Assembly (NCBI GenBank): GCA_014904845.1
Contig: MU119344.1
Span: 1-64,000 of the forward strand
Origin: Acephala macrosclerotiorum
Lineage: Eukaryota; Ascomycota; Leotiomycetes; Helotiales; Mollisiaceae
Reading direction: 5' to 3'
Length of the DNA: 64,000 nt
This document shows positions 11,004-23,310 of this stretch, piece after piece. Numbering within the stretch: the first letter of the stretch is position 1; each line of letters starts with the position of its first letter. A model generated the notes under the pieces. It saw nothing but the letters and a program-made list of their open reading frames with translations. It did no database searches and had not been told where the DNA came from. The position numbers were made by a program, and so were the translations under genes.

Positions 11004-12713
11004 TCAGGATGTCTTCGCCCCCCTCTGACCCACAAAATCAAGAACTCTCCTCTTTCCAAAATCCCTCGCCTTCTTCCACTTACAATAAAGCACCACCGCA
11101 TCCTTCAACACCACAAACAGGCACCCACCCACAATACTCCTTCCCCACTTCTCCCTCAACAATCCCCTATTCACGACCTCGCTCCTGAAAAATCCTCTCG
11201 TCACAACCGCAGGAGAAGTGAGTTTAGTCGGCAAAGCGTACTTGAGGAGTTCACCCATAATGGATGAGATAGCGGGAAAGAAGAGAGCGCCGAGGACGGT
11301 GGATGTGACAAATGGAATGTCGATGTTCCGTTCGATTTGGAGAGGATCTCGATTTCCTCGTCTAGCTGGAGGTGGGTTGGGTTGCGGTGCTACGCCTTCG
11401 TTCTCTGCTCCGTCGACAGGAGGTCGCGGCGCTGCTTGTGCATTACCATGTGGCGGATGTGCAGCATCAGCCCTGCGAGCAGGACCTGCAAGCTCCCCTC
11501 GAATCTCATCCCCAATCTGTTCCCGGGCGAGAATCCTTCCTCTTTCTTGTTGATTTGCATCCAATCGGTCCTCTTCGTCTGGCTCTTCAATCCATTCTAG
11601 TTCAAAGATGGCGTTGACGCCGTCTTCATCTCGAGCTTCTCGTCGGGCTTGTTCGGCGATTTGTTCGGCGGTTTCGCCTTCGCGAGGTTTTCGCTGAACA
11701 GCCATGTCCCATTGTTTCTCGAGGGAGGAGAAGGTGTGGCGGTAGAGTTGGTTGTAGAGAGTTCGGAAATAGGGAATTGTGGCAAAGGCGAGGCCGGGGG
11801 ATGGAGGCCAGGTTATGTTTCGGTGGGAGGGTTTGATTAGGTACTGCTAATGTTAACTTTTGAGCTGAGCTGTGAGGATTGAAGGACAACTTACCAGAGG
11901 TAAGAGGAGCGGGAATGCTTGATCTGCTACGCTGGTCCGAAGCAAGACTAATGCAGGACCGATCAATGGTACAACAGAGAAGAGTAGAGGGTTGCCTGGT
12001 ACATCAGGAGCTGGGAAGAATGGAAATAGCAAGCGTGAGCCTTGCTGCACCTTTCGAAAGTACGCCTCGTAATATTGGGTTGGAAGTAAAAATCCTCCCT
12101 TCAGGATATTAGTCGTCTCCTCTGCGCCAAAAACTAACGACATAGCGTTCCATCCATATGCCAGCAACCCTGAATATACACAGCCCAAAGCAGCACATAA
12201 AGCTGTAGGAAGCATCGCCCGCTTTGCTGCCCATTGTACCTTATCAACAACACCGACGAGATAGTCCTTAGGTCGTTGAATCCTAATCTCTGCTTGGCAT
12301 TGAGGGCATTTGATTTTGTGGTTGTGGGCTATCTCGCCAGGCTTCGGAGCCTCTTCGCTGGTGATCCATTCTAGGAGGCAGGCATCATGAGCTGTGAGGG
12401 AGCAGGGACAAGGCGTTCGCCAGACATTGTTCTCGGGTGTGTCTTCGGTGTCGTCTTGCTGGCAGATCCAGCACAGCCGTACTTCTCTGGGGGGAGTCGA
12501 GTCTTGGGTAGGGTTTGCTGCGGAGGCTTGAGGAGGTGTGGACTTCGAGCTTGTAACAGGGGCAGGCTGAGGAATATTCAGGGATCTTGGTGCGCTATCG
12601 GTGTAGATAACGGGGATTTCGGGGGAGGAATCTCGAGATTGGAACGAGTCTGTCGAGTCTTGTGTATTGTTTCGAACAAGCCGTCCTCTAGGCTGAGAGT
12701 TTGCAGAAGCCAT
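11004..12713 (-). CDS. RING-CH (MARCH-type) membrane E3 ubiquitin ligase
   Basis: Exons 12713-11895 and 11846-11004, with a 48-bp phase-0 intron, give 553 aa. A Ser/Pro-rich N-terminus (~1-75) precedes a C4HC3 RING-CH finger near residues 80-140: CWIC, a 19-residue loop, CPC, HDAC, a Trp-containing linker (LLEWITSEE), then CPQC. Hydrophobic segments follow around 160-190 and 225-260 and again near 440-520, separated by a long acidic/Ala-Pro-rich loop. This layout matches fungal MARCH-family ligases that ubiquitinate membrane proteins. Start is the first true ATG (12713). The frame extends two codons upstream of it only through a non-ATG start. It looks intact and housekeeping-like. Confidence 0.9.
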
Positions 12714-13345
12714 GGCAGAGGATGGCAAGTCAGTTGAGTATTATGTTGGTAAAGTGACTATGGGTTATCGCATCATTATAAGTAGTGATGTTTGTATCGA
12801 GGCTGGATTTCTGTATTGTGTTGATGTCAGACTTTTGAAGTTGGCAAGAGCCGAAGGCCCTGTCTGAGATCGCGAATTCAATGAGGCTAAATGCCGCACC
12901 CCAGCCTCGTGGCGCTTTCGGATGTCTTGGCTGACTCAGTGGACAGGGATTCTATATTGTGGATTTTCTACTTGTTTCATCGACAACTTTTCTTCTGCAT
13001 GTTTTGAATCGATATCTGGAAAGGTTTTAATTCCCATCTAGACGTCATCCTTCCGATCCATCCTTAGCCTCATCCCGTGATACTGCCCCCCTTCTTCACT
13101 GCTCATCTAATTAGAAATTATGGTTCCTTATGTTAATCCTGCAAGCGCAAGTTTGTGTCAAACTTCTGGCTCCAATGCCTTCGACTAAGCAAGGTTACCC
13201 AAGAACTTGGAGCTAAAGTTTACACTTCTGATTCTAGCGGATAGTGGTATCAACCTCAATTTCCTACAAACATTCTCGGGCTCCCCATTTGAGCTCACCT
13301 CTAGCAAAACTTCGTGCGCTTCCATGTCCCTAAACAGGTAGCGAC
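12714..13345. other. divergent promoter region
   Basis: The RING-CH gene (minus) and the glycosyltransferase gene (plus) are transcribed away from each other, so this 632-bp stretch should hold both promoters. No other gene is seen. Confidence 0.6.
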
Positions 13346-14913
13346 ATGGGTCTGCGAAGACCTCTTCTTTTTGTCCTCTCCCTCACTATCCTCTTTGCCA
13401 TTTTCTTCGTTGCGCGGTATGGAAGTCATGATGGGGGCCATATCAAGAAGGTCGAGGAGAAGATCGAGGGATTGATACATCTAGGGCCAGAGAAACCAAA
13501 GGATCAAGCATCGCCATGCTCTGAACACCTGGGTTGGCTGGAACCATACCAATTCTCCTATCCGATCAAATATGTCGCTCGAGATATCATCACAGTCTCA
13601 GCACCAATCCTGCAAAGACCTTCCTCGACGATTATAGATGAACCACTCTTCGATGAGCTTACAACGGTGGACATGGCACAATCGACCACAGTCAACATCG
13701 AGCGATGCCTCCCGCCCCTCTACCTCCAAGTTCCACAGAACAACCCAGGCCCAGCAGACGCCTCAAACATGATCTTCGGCCTCCAAACAACCATGAACCG
13801 CCTGAAAGCCACAGTCAAGCATCTCGCCCGCTGGCTTCCCAATACCGGCGCCCGTCTCTACACAATCGTAATCGAAACCGAAGAACTCGCAGCAGACGAC
13901 GCTGACATCTCAAAACTCGAAAAAGAATTCCATACCCTTGGCATGAATGCTACAATTCTCCACCCAGTTCAACCCCTCGATACCTTCCCGCAACGCTACT
14001 TCTCCCTCGTCTCCCTTATGTACGAAGCGCGAAACGAAAAGACGCGGTGGATTACCCTCATTGACGACGATACATTCTTCCCCTCCATGCACGACTTACA
14101 GCGCGAACTCTCCCGCTACGATACCGCAAAACCACACTACCTAGGCTCCCTATCCGAAGACTGGTGGGCAGTAAACCACTACGGCCTCATGGCCTTCGGC
14201 GGCGCAGGCGTATTCCTCTCTCTTCCCCTCGCTCAAATCATCCACGCCCATAACGACGAATGTAAAGAAAATCCACGAACAACGGCTGGAGATGTAACGG
14301 TCATGGATTGCATCTACCGTTTCTCAACCACGAAACTTACCCATTTACCGGGTTTACATCAAATCGATATCCATGGCGATTTGAGCGGATTCTATGAGTC
14401 AGGACGGGAGATGCTCAGTGTGCATCATTGGAAAGAAGGTCTAGAAAAACTTCCTATGGAGAAAATGTCTTTAGTATCCGATGTCTGCGATTCGTGCTTT
14501 TTGCAACGGTGGCAATTCCCGCACGAAACTGTACTTACGAACGGCTTTTCCATCTCCCAATACCCACGGGCCACATCTCTGGCCAAAAACAAGGCGTGTT
14601 GGGCACTGGTGTAGGAGGGAAGGATATCGAGAAACTCAACCTAGAGGAGATGGAGAAGACGTGGGGAGATGATATCAATGTCCTTCATTCGCTAGGGCCG
14701 ACGAGAGAGAAGTTGGAGGATGGGGTGAAAGTGCAATACAAGCTATTGGATTCTATAATGGTGAACAGTGATCCAGAATCTCAAGGGAAGGGGGATGTGG
14801 TTAGGCAGGTTTATTTCAGAGCAGGGAAGGAGAAGGAAGGCGGTGGGAAGGATATGGATACTGTTATGGTGTTGAATTGGAAGAAGGGCGAAGCGCCACC
14901 TCCTGAAGGATAA
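13346..14913 (+). CDS. fringe-like glycosyltransferase (GT31/DUF604 type), apparent frameshift near 3' end
   Basis: Opens with a type II signal anchor (residues ~5-24, LLFVLSLTILFAIFFVARYG). The catalytic region has ITLIDDDTFFPSMHDLQREL, a DDD metal/nucleotide-sugar motif, then LGSLSEDWWAV and FGGAGVFLSLPLA, all typical of fungal GT31/fringe-like Golgi enzymes. As read, the frame stops at 14612 (422 aa). The natural continuation (TGHISGQKQGVLGTGVGGKD onward, ~110 residues) lies in the next frame and ends at 14911. The switch falls at the CCC run at 14563-14565; one extra C would restore a single open frame. This is either a base-calling error or a recent 1-bp deletion. The acceptor substrate is unknown. 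Confidence 0.85.
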
Positions 14914-15734
14914 ACGATCATGATATATGGGTGGCGGGTTGGGATTGGCGTTCTGGAAGGCTGCATGTACTGGTTCATAGGTGGGAGGCTCTCTGGGTGT
15001 ACAAAAGAAAGGCACTGCGAAGGCGCACACGGTGGAAGTTTGTACAATTCTACAACTGAAATAACGGTACATAGCGGTGAGAAAGATGCAGAATCTTAGA
15101 TTCCTGAAACCAAAGAACTGGGTTCTACGTTCCTCAGACCGATGCTCCCGTGAACCAGTCTTGGCCACCCCGAATCGAACCTGCAGCACTCACCTCGGCT
15201 AAGCAGCAGCATGATCGAGCGGTGTCTCCTCACCCATGAACACGAGAAATAATTTTAGCATCCCCAGTTCATGCCGGTCATCGTTCGGGAGCGGCCGTCT
15301 GGTGGAAGGAGATCACTCCATACGGTACCAACCCCTCATACCCCTCGAAGCAGGACTCACAAGACTTTGCAAACGGGGCCGAGTGTGGAGAGCCTCCGTT
15401 ACCCCATTCCCGGTAGTTAGATCCGGGTTTGAAGCTTCAATCTACCTAGATGGCCGTACCTTGGTGACGAACTGAATTCTTGAGAAAGGATAGTGAGCAG
15501 TAACATCCTGGCAAAGATGCCCTTCCCGGACAGAAGAACAGGCGTACAATTGGTGGGAAAGAAGACCTTTACGCGGCCGTATGTGGAGCAAGAGAAGTAA
15601 GATATGAGAGATGTTGAGAGGGAAAAGTAGCTCTCCGCTTCACTGAGACTTGCCGTGCGAGCCAAGAGGGATGTCGCTCGGCGGTAAGGCCTTCAAATCC
15701 TTCAGTACGCACGAAAGTTGTCCGCTTTGTCTTC
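14914..15734. other. intergenic, no gene seen
   Basis: No coding frame with a recognisable domain. Isolated CGGCCGTA-type motifs appear near 15573, ahead of the denser motif cluster that follows. Confidence 0.5.
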
Positions 15735-17530
15735 TTGTTGCACATCTAATTCGGCCGGATATCCGTCCGTTGAACAATGTGCATCTGTAAATGAGTTATT
15801 CAACCGTAGTGGGGAGATCATCGGCGGGTGGTGAATGCCCGTACACTCTCCGCATCGGGGAAATCGTGGGATGGCGTTGAAGAACTACTAACATCGACAT
15901 TCTGTTGCACATCGACCACGGCCGAACGAAATCCGTAGAATCTCCATACCGGCCGAATCCTGGACTTGCCAACATGATCTCCTCATTCTCCATGTTTTGT
16001 TGCATATCGATTCCGGCCGGGTGAGGACGGCGGGTCTTCAAGATACGAGAACACGCATCGTAAACGGCCGTACAATCTCCAGATCCGACGGAAATGCCGA
16101 GTCTCCAGATCGTGGAGTACGCACGAAGAATGTACTTTCTCAAGCATATTCGAGACGGGGGAAACTTCGAGTTCGTGCCATAAATCTCTCATGTAAACGT
16201 TTTGTTGCAAGTCGTTTCGGCCGGACGAGGAAATGCCTCAAGGGAGATGCATCGTGAACGGCCGTAGATCAGCGCATTTCGAGAATGACGCGGAGCCGCA
16301 TCCGTGATTTTAGAAAAGCATGTCAATTTGTTGCACATCGTCTCGGCCGGATGAGAACGTAGTGGTCGAAAAAGGCGCATCGTGAACTGCCGTAAATCAG
16401 CGCATTTTTCAACCCCACTGAGCCTCCAACAAGAAAACCCGAAGCACTATCGTCAATTACAGCCAAGAACCCCAGCTTTCGGCACAGTGGCACGCCGTTT
16501 CGGCCGGACGACATTCAAACGGATAAACTGCCCTGCAAACACGCATCGTAAACGGCCGTATGTCGTACATCAGCCCAGCGCATCACGAAAACCTGTTGTC
16601 AGCAGCAAACGCGGAGCTCCGCTCTCCGCACCCATCACGAGATTCCAACTCACCTCACTACCAGCTGTTCTCCCAAGCCCTCTCTCACCACTAGAGATGC
16701 GGATCCGGACCGCTCCTCCCATATTCCGTCCTATGTACGGCCGTTCTCACCCTTTCGCCTCTTCCATCTCCTGACATAAGCTGATATTCCTTTCCAAAGC
16801 CTTGGGTCGCACAGCGACATTCGTGCGAAACGCGACGAGCGCACCGAGAAGAAGAGCGGAAAAGGGAGAAATCAACACCCGCCGGATACCTTCGGCTTTT
16901 TGCGATGTGCAACAAACGAAACAAGTAAAGAAGCATGGGCAGAGGTTAATAGATTATGAGTTTAGGTTGAACGGATGTGAGGTGAGTTGTGGGTTGTGAG
17001 GCGGAAAAAGTCTTGTGGCGGGAAAGGACTTTGGAGATGCAACGTGGAAAGGTGCAGGTGTGGCGTGAGTTTGGGGCTGGTGGGTAACACGTGATCGGGG
17101 ATTGTGGGCGAGGTTCGGAATGAGTGGGGATTTGGGGAGGGGGATATGGAGGAGAGGAGAGGAATTCGCATCTTTCGTGATGCTGCATCCTGCTTTTGAT
17201 CTTTGGTTAAAGACAATTTTGGTAAGTGAAAAATGGCTATGAAGTTCTTAGTGGGCTTCTGCGGCTCCGGAAGGAGCGTGAGATAAGTTCCACAGCTGCC
17301 TTCCTTCCTTACCGCAATGTTTGTCTCAATTCTCGAACAAATAATCGCCGCTCTCACATTCAACTTAGCGAAAAGGAAAGAGACATCCGATACCGACTGC
17401 AAGGTAGAACCATCATGCAAATCAGCTGTTGAACATTTATCCGAGGGGCCCCTTTTACCCCTGAAGCTCCACTCGCTTAACACACCGAGGTTTCTGCCCA
17501 GCTCACCGAGGTTATGAGATGTGCAACAAA
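15735..17530. repeat. cluster of interspersed CGGCCG-centred motifs with inverted end copies
   Basis: Motif A (TTTGTTGCACATCG, a few bases, then TCGGCCGGA) occurs at about 15735, 15903, 15997, 16201, 16327 and, partly, 16491. Motif B (CGCATCGTAAACGGCCGTA, with G for one A in some copies) occurs at 16053, 16248, 16377 and 16541, each 17-32 bp after a motif A. The A half TTTGTTGCACATCG is inverted at 16903-16916 and nearly complete at 17518-17530. The sequence between copies is not conserved, so this is not a simple tandem repeat. No credible gene lies inside. It may be a non-autonomous or decayed DNA transposon with terminal and subterminal repeats, or a cluster of protein-binding sites. Confidence 0.7.
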
Positions 17531-18084
17531 ATGCTGAGAAGAGTGCGATACCGCCAATCAATGACCTGTGGGTACGATCTCGAGTATGAGGCTCTTGATG
17601 TACCTTCGACTAATGGACATTGAGAAGAGTGTATGCGCCCGATTGTTGGGCCAGAGGACGGACATTCAGCAGTCTAGACGAATACAGACGTTAACTTTTG
17701 CAGCCACTTCCATGCTAAGATGCCTAAAGATGCCTATGTTGGCAAAGCCCTGTTAAAATATTTCTTCTCGAGACGCTTTTGAAAGACGAATGGGTTAAGA
17801 TTTGAGAGGCAGTCATTACGGGCATTGAACAATTCGAAGCGCAGACCTTCACTTTCGATGGCAATACTAGGGAATCATTTTCCTGCCTCATGCCACACGC
17901 GCTGGTCGTTGACATGCTCTTAGGCACTACAGACAAAAAGAGTGATGAACCTCAAGTTTCGGGACATTCTGAATTTGCGCCACGAGACACTTTTGCTAAA
18001 GGCAGAAAATACACTGTGCGCCATAACCTCATTCCAATACGTCTAATCCCTCCTCGAATATTCACCTCTCACTTGAATACTGAA
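17531..18084. other. intergenic, no clear gene
   Basis: Short open frames on both strands, none with a recognisable domain. Residual coding-like sequence near 17760-17940 could be a relic but cannot be assigned. Confidence 0.4.
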
Positions 18085-19169
18085 CTAGTAGTTATAGACA
18101 GCCTCGTATTCATCTTCCTCATCGCCTTCTCCGAAAAGATCATCCGGATCCGAAACATCTCCTTCCTCAATCTCCGACTCCGAAACCTCCCCTTCCTCCT
18201 CCGAAGATTGAGAGCTACTGTAGGCCACTGGCTTCAGGCCGAAGTGCTGCGGCATAGCTGCGGCATCATACGTGACACCCTTGCCGAACGTGTTTCTCTT
18301 GAGGGGCAGGGTAGCTCTCTTGGCAGATGATGTACGTGGGGACTTGAAGTTCTCGACGCCGACGAATCCCTCACCCTTCTCCCAGCCCTTGAGCGAGACG
18401 CACCCAATCATAAGCGACTTGGTGAAATCCTTGATCATACCAGCAGGCATATCCTCAATCAACTCCTCCTCGTTATTCATCTTCATCGCAAGCATTGTCT
18501 TGAGGACCGCAATATGTTTGAGTTTGCCGTCACCATTGGTACCGTATGCGAACTTTTGGAAATCTCGAAGAGTGTTGCGGCTTTCCCAGTCCTCCTCCGG
18601 AGCCAAATTCTCGATATCCCGCAAGATATTCTCTGCCATATCGATGACGAGGAATCTCTCAAATAAGGTGTAGAGATGAGCGCTTTGGATGAGGTTCAGC
18701 GGTTGTCCTGCTGGTCCTTGGACGCGTTGGGTGTAGAGCCAGTTGACGAATGTTCCGAAAGTGACCAAGTCGATATCGCCGTCTTCGAACTTTATGGATT
18801 GGGTCTTGCCTTCGAGAAACTGGCCATTGAAGGCGGTGGAGAAGAATGGAGAGTAGTGGGTTATGATGTTCTTGTGAATGGTGAATGGTTCGGAGGAGCC
18901 GATCTTGATTGTGACGAAGGGTTGAGGAGTTCTGGAGGCAAGTCAGCATGCGCGCGCGTCAATGGCGCACAGGAGAGCAGTTGATCTTACGAGAAGTCAA
19001 GGATAGAAGGAGTAGGAGCTCTTGCAGCTGTTAAGAATGGAGACTCCGATCTAATTCGAGAGTCGCCAGATAAGGTGCGCGAACTCGTTACGTTTGATGA
19101 GAAGGATATGATAGGACGCTTGCTGGACTCGCCGCGGTCGGTCCAAGCAAGTTTTCGTTTATTAGCCAT
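18085..19169 (-). CDS. BTB/POZ domain protein with acidic C-terminus
   Basis: Exons 19169-18991 and 18931-18085, with a 59-bp phase-2 intron, give 341 aa. A Ser-rich leader of ~60 residues precedes the BTB core (TPQPFVTIKIGSSEPFTIHK, IITHYSPFFSTAFNGQFLEG) at ~61-135. The following part diverges from its neighbours: the usual AKLW...LQN motif is weak (LYTLFERFLVIDMAENIL). The last 45 residues are strongly acidic and Ser-rich (SSQSSEEEGEVSESEIEEGD), a probable disordered tail. It is the 3'-most member of the minus-strand array and lacks the phase-1 second intron of the others. Start is the exon-1 ATG. Confidence 0.88.
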
Positions 19170-19554
19170 TGTTGTATATGGTGTATCTGTTTGGTGGTTG
19201 CAAGTTGGTGTTGTACAGGCTCTCTGTTCTGCCCTGTGATCGAGGCTGAATTTTAGACTTTGTGTGTCAGAAGAAGATTGTTACCAAAGGTGGAACGAAT
19301 TTTATGTCAGAAGATTTGATAGCCGAGCTTTGCGAGCTTTTCACGTGGAGTTTTGCCTCGAAGGTGAGTGTATAGGATCACTTTTAAGACAAACCTAGAC
19401 GACGTAAGATGACCTTACAAGAGGTTCTTGTCTAGCGCTAGGTGCAGCAAGTCAAGGCTTCTGCAGTCTCACAGCCTCGATGGGATATTTCTCTGTCCAT
19501 TTTCTCAAAATAAAGGCAATCTTTAATTGGCTCTAGGAGAGTCTTCTTGTATGT
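19170..19554. other. intergenic within BTB array
   Basis: Promoter side of the preceding BTB gene and 3' side of the next. No gene seen. Confidence 0.6.
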
Positions 19555-20460
19555 CTATTCGTTGAGAAATTCCCTCAAGCTCTTAGCTGCCTCAATCCGC
19601 ATCTTGCAAGGAGCTGGTTCGGGAAGCAAATCCAAACCTCCTCTCAACATCTGTCCCATGCGAAGTTTCCCAAAGCCAGTTGTGCCTGCGATCATCACAC
19701 TGAGTAGCTCAAAGGCTGCACTCGGACCCATAGCAGCCTCGAGGACCCCCAGAAATTTGTCCTTCCAGTCTGCCCTGCCCCTCTTTTCAATTTGATCGCA
19801 AACACCCAATACAATATCAATGTAGAGCTTCGACAGAGGACCGTTGTGCATATTATTTCCGTAGACGTGGTCCGTAAAGGCAGCCAAGTTCTTTGTGTTT
19901 GACAGTGTAGGATTGAGTACTTCGCAATACCTGTCCCAGCTTTGCATGTCTTTCATGGCCGCAGCTTGAAGATCGGGAATGGTGCAACGATCGGCAAGAG
20001 TCCACAGCTTCGCGAGATCAAGCATCGTGACATTCGCTCCGGATCCTATAATTCTTGGTATCAGCAAATAAAATATCAGGTATCCGAATGTGATGGCTCT
20101 TACCATGTGCTGACTGAATGCGCTGCAGATACAACCAATCGACCAGAAGTCCCATGATTTCACCCTCAACATCCTCCATGTCCATTGCTTGTGATTTGCC
20201 TTCGAGGAAGCCGCCGTTGAACGCCGCATCGAAGAAAGCTGAATAGTGGCAAATCAATGACTTTTGTACAGTGAACGTGTGCTTGTCTTGGCCAGAACCA
20301 GCGGTGATGGTGACAAAAGTTTGCGGACCACTGTGTCGCGTCAGCTTTTTGATTGAAGCAATTACACGAAATGAGCTTACCAGAAAGTAATGCGCTCATT
20401 TTGACTCTCTTTCTTATGGCGTGCAAGCGCAAATGCGGCTTTGTCCTCTAGTGTTGTCAT
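19555..20460 (-). CDS. BTB/POZ domain protein
   Basis: Three exons: 20460-20381, 20330-20104 and 20045-19555, with introns of 50 bp (phase 2) and 58 bp (phase 1), give 265 aa. A 26-residue leader is followed after intron 1 by the BTB core (GPQTFVTITAGSGQDKHTFT, SLICHYSAFFDAAFNGGFLE, MGLLVDWLYLQRIQSAHG). Intron 2 falls exactly at the end of the BTB fold. Exon 3 begins the helical part (MLDLAKLWTLADRCTIPDLQ). Both introns, their phases and the exon sizes match the copies at 20944, 23930, 25327 and 27811. Expected role: dimeric adaptor, possibly for CUL3; partner unknown. Confidence 0.92.
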
Positions 20461-20943
20461 ATTGACAGAACCACGAGGCCAGTATCGATTTGAGACTTCG
20501 ATCTGGAGGTTGAACGGGGGAAATTAATCATAGGCCAAGAAGCGGAGAATTCGGTCATTTTATCAAAGAAAACCTCCCGGCCGTAGCAAGCTTTAGCAGC
20601 CGTAGCGTAGTTTGCACGTGGAATTTCGGGTTGGGCATAGATGTGCTAGTGAATGCAGTGATGTTCAATTGCACGTGAAGAGAAAGGCTGTCAGACAAGA
20701 TTTTTCGGTTTTATTCAAAATGAGGTAGCATTATAAAGAGTAAGACGTTTATTAGTTAGGCAAAGCAGTTTTTGCATCGCCACAGAACCTTTTCCTATGA
20801 AAATTGCATCTCTACAAACTTATCCTAAACACCGCAGACAAGATCCTTGTGTTTGTTCCCAAGCTAATATGAAAAGGTGATGTCTTTCCGGAACAGTAGC
20901 CATATTTCTTTCCATAATAGCTCTCTCAAGCTCTGCTCATTTC
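20461..20943. other. intergenic within BTB array
   Basis: 483 bp between two array members. No gene seen. Confidence 0.6.
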
Positions 20944-21823
20944 CTAATCCTCAATGAGTGCTTGAGAACCATGACAATCCTCCACCGCTAGCTGAAACGC
21001 ATTTTTAAAGCTGAAGGAGCCTTTGGCGATACACTTCAATATGTCGACAGCCATTTCGGGAGGCAGTGTGTCAATGAAATCTATTCCACCAGTGATATCA
21101 TTGTTATCGGTAGGATTTGTGGTCGACTCGCTCCATGCTAGCAGCAGTGCCATCATCAAAGCAATTGATAGTTTCCTTAAAGGGCTATCCTTTGCGGTGT
21201 TATCATACGCGTAGCAGAACCACTCTCTGAAAGTGTCCATGAATTCCACCAACTTGAATTGCTGATCGTCGTCCACGAAATACTCTTTGTAGTCGACACA
21301 GAGGGAGATGGCCATCCTGGCAGCGTTTTGCAGTCGAGGTGTGAGGAAGCGTTGGCCGAGGACCCATAATTTGAAGAAGTCTATCATCCGTACCCTATCT
21401 CCAGAAGCTGCAATCATGAAGTTAGCAAGCATCTCCTATAGCTCAAAGGCATTTGCAGTTGAATGGAACTTACTATGCTCCTCCTTGATCTTGTGCGTAT
21501 AGAGCCAATCCACAAAGAGCGTAAAGATGGGAACCTCGACGTCCTCTAAATCCATCGATTGCTCTTGAGCTTCGACGAACGATCCTGTGAATGCGGCCTT
21601 GAAGAAAGGCGAGTGGTGACAGATCAATGACTTGAGGACATTGAATGGTTGCTTCTCGGCGCCGACGTTGATCTTTACGAAACTCTGAGGGCCACTATAC
21701 ATCATTAGCTCTAGTTGATCGCAACATGCGTTCAACGTACCCAAATGTGAATCGACCACCCTTCTTCGTCTCTTTGGGGCGGTGCGCCGAATTTTCCGCT
21801 AGAGCATCTTGTGGTGTTGCCAT
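20944..21823 (-). CDS. BTB/POZ domain protein
   Basis: Exons 21823-21741, 21694-21474 and 21407-20944, with introns of 46 bp (phase 2) and 66 bp (phase 1), give 255 aa. BTB core: GPQSFVKINVGAEKQPFNVL, SLICHHSPFFKAAFTGSFVE, FTLFVDWLYTHKIKEEH. Exon 3 carries IDFFKLWVLGQRFLTPRLQN. The acceptor at 21408 was chosen over a nearer AG because the nearer one would put a stop directly after the splice. Its leader (MATPQDALAENSAHRPKETK) is clearly related to the ruined copy at 22550-23310, which also starts with a SPQDA-like stretch, so the two are sister duplicates. Confidence 0.92.
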
Positions 21824-22549
21824 GATTGAGTATTAACTGGACACACGACGATTGTTGATGCTGAGGCCCCGTGTGGAGGTTGTTTGGTAGAAGATTGTAG
21901 TTGCGCAGGATTGGAAGAGGAAGTCGCTTTAGAGTTTCTACTAGCCGAGTCCGCCATCAATCAAGCTCAATGTCCCAGAGCGATTTAGAGGGCAAGTACC
22001 ATTCAATGTCTCAAATCGATGTAAAAATGTACCTAGACATGTATGCGCAACGGAATTTACTATTAGAGTTTATAATGTTCCACAAATCCCATCCGATCCA
22101 TTATGAAGTTGAGTTGGTTGGCAGATCCAAAGGTTCGAAGACCTTTTTTTTTTTGGTGCGAATGACTTCGAACTCATATCTGACAAGTAATGGTGCTGGC
22201 ACTGTCTGCCATATTTTCCAACATTAAGAAAAGCAAGCTCCTGCGTTGATATTTCTGTGTTATTCCTGCGTCCCCTTCAAGTATTTTTCTCTAAATGCCA
22301 ATCCACCCGTGATCCATCGTGCTATTATGAAAGTGAAGATTTGATGTCGCCGCAAATCGCAGCCAGCCCGCCAAATTTTTTGATTAATCCCAAAACGCCA
22401 AGTTCTTGTCCTCATTTCAAGCTGCGCCCCTTCCTGTCTGAACGCTCGTCTTCAACTGCTACCAGAAAGATCTGTAAGATCCTCCACCGGCGATGGCACC
22501 TCGAACAAGTTCACCAGGTTTCTGACAGCCGTCATCAACACTACCATCG
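21824..22549. other. intergenic within BTB array
   Basis: No recognisable gene. A poly-T run of about 12 lies near 22144-22155. Confidence 0.5.
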
Positions 22550-23310
22550 CTAGTCCCGGGTGGATTTCTCTTCGACGAGTTGTGACAATGCATCCTTCGT
22601 ATCGGACTTTGGTGTACGCTGCAGACCCCAAAGAATGTTGACCGTCGCTGAAACCGCAAGCTTTCGCAAGGCACCATTCTCGCTGCCGTTCTCGTATGCA
22701 TGCCCGAGCACTTCAACCATGCTGCTGATGCCTTCTTCTGTCGGAGTCTCTTAGAATGGTTCAAAGAATAGGATGGAACTCACAGTGACGCCTTCGATGA
22801 TAGCAACATTTTGGAGACGGGATACGAGGAAGCGCTCGGCAAGGACCCATAGCTTGAATAGATCGAGGGTTGTAGCCTTGAGATCAATCTCAGAAAGCTC
22901 AACGGATGAAAGTCCTATTATCGAAAAACAAGGTAATGGAGTACCTACCACGTTCACTTAGAATTTATTAGAAGTAGAGCCAGTCCACCAAAAGCTGGAA
23001 AACGCCAGCCTCAACGTCATCTAGGGTCATTGTTTGTGTTTGACCCTAGATGAAGTCGCTGCCGAAAGCTGCCTTAAAGAAGGGAGAATGGTGGCATATC
23101 AAGCGCTTATGGACTCTGAAGACCTGCTTCTCATCTTTGGAACTGATGTTGATGGTGACGAGGCTTTGATTGACGCTGTAGCGTTCATAGCAGCCTTCAG
23201 TTCATGACTGGGCTCAGGTTCGAACTTACTCGCAGGCTTTTAAGATTGGGTTTCTTCTGTTTCGGAGGGCTTGTTGAGTCAGAAGAAGAAGCATCTTGTG
23301 GTGACTACAT
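22550..23310 (-). pseudogene. BTB/POZ pseudogene in the array, several stops
   Basis: Follows the same exon plan as its neighbours: leader after the ATG at 23310, an intron ending near 23180, BTB core (SLVTINISSKDEKQVFRVHK, LICHHSPFFKAAFGSDFI), then LFKLWVLAERFLVSRLQN. It carries a TAG as codon 2, a TAG at 23048-23046 in the core (FI-stop-GQTQTMTL) and a TAATAA pair at 22970-22965, where neighbours have WLYxQxI. All of these read naturally as Gln codons (CAG, CAA) changed by C-to-T in CpA context. The last part (MVEVLGHAYENGSENGALRK) still matches the family and ends at 22550. Confidence 0.85.

Noticed and set aside
15160..15245. tRNA-like stretch on the minus strand (GGTTCGATTC box)
   Set aside because: The T-loop-like box is present, but the T stem does not pair, and no matching 5' acceptor stem lies at the right distance. 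Treated as chance or a relic.
15735..16565. CRISPR-like array
   Set aside because: Spacing is irregular, two different motifs alternate, and the organism is a eukaryote.
16962..17561. 199-codon minus frame
   Set aside because: No domain, Ser/Pro-rich, and it overlaps the repeated-motif region. Looks like a chance open frame.
17890..18330. 146-codon plus frame overlapping the first array BTB gene
   Set aside because: Mostly antisense to the BTB acidic tail; no domain.
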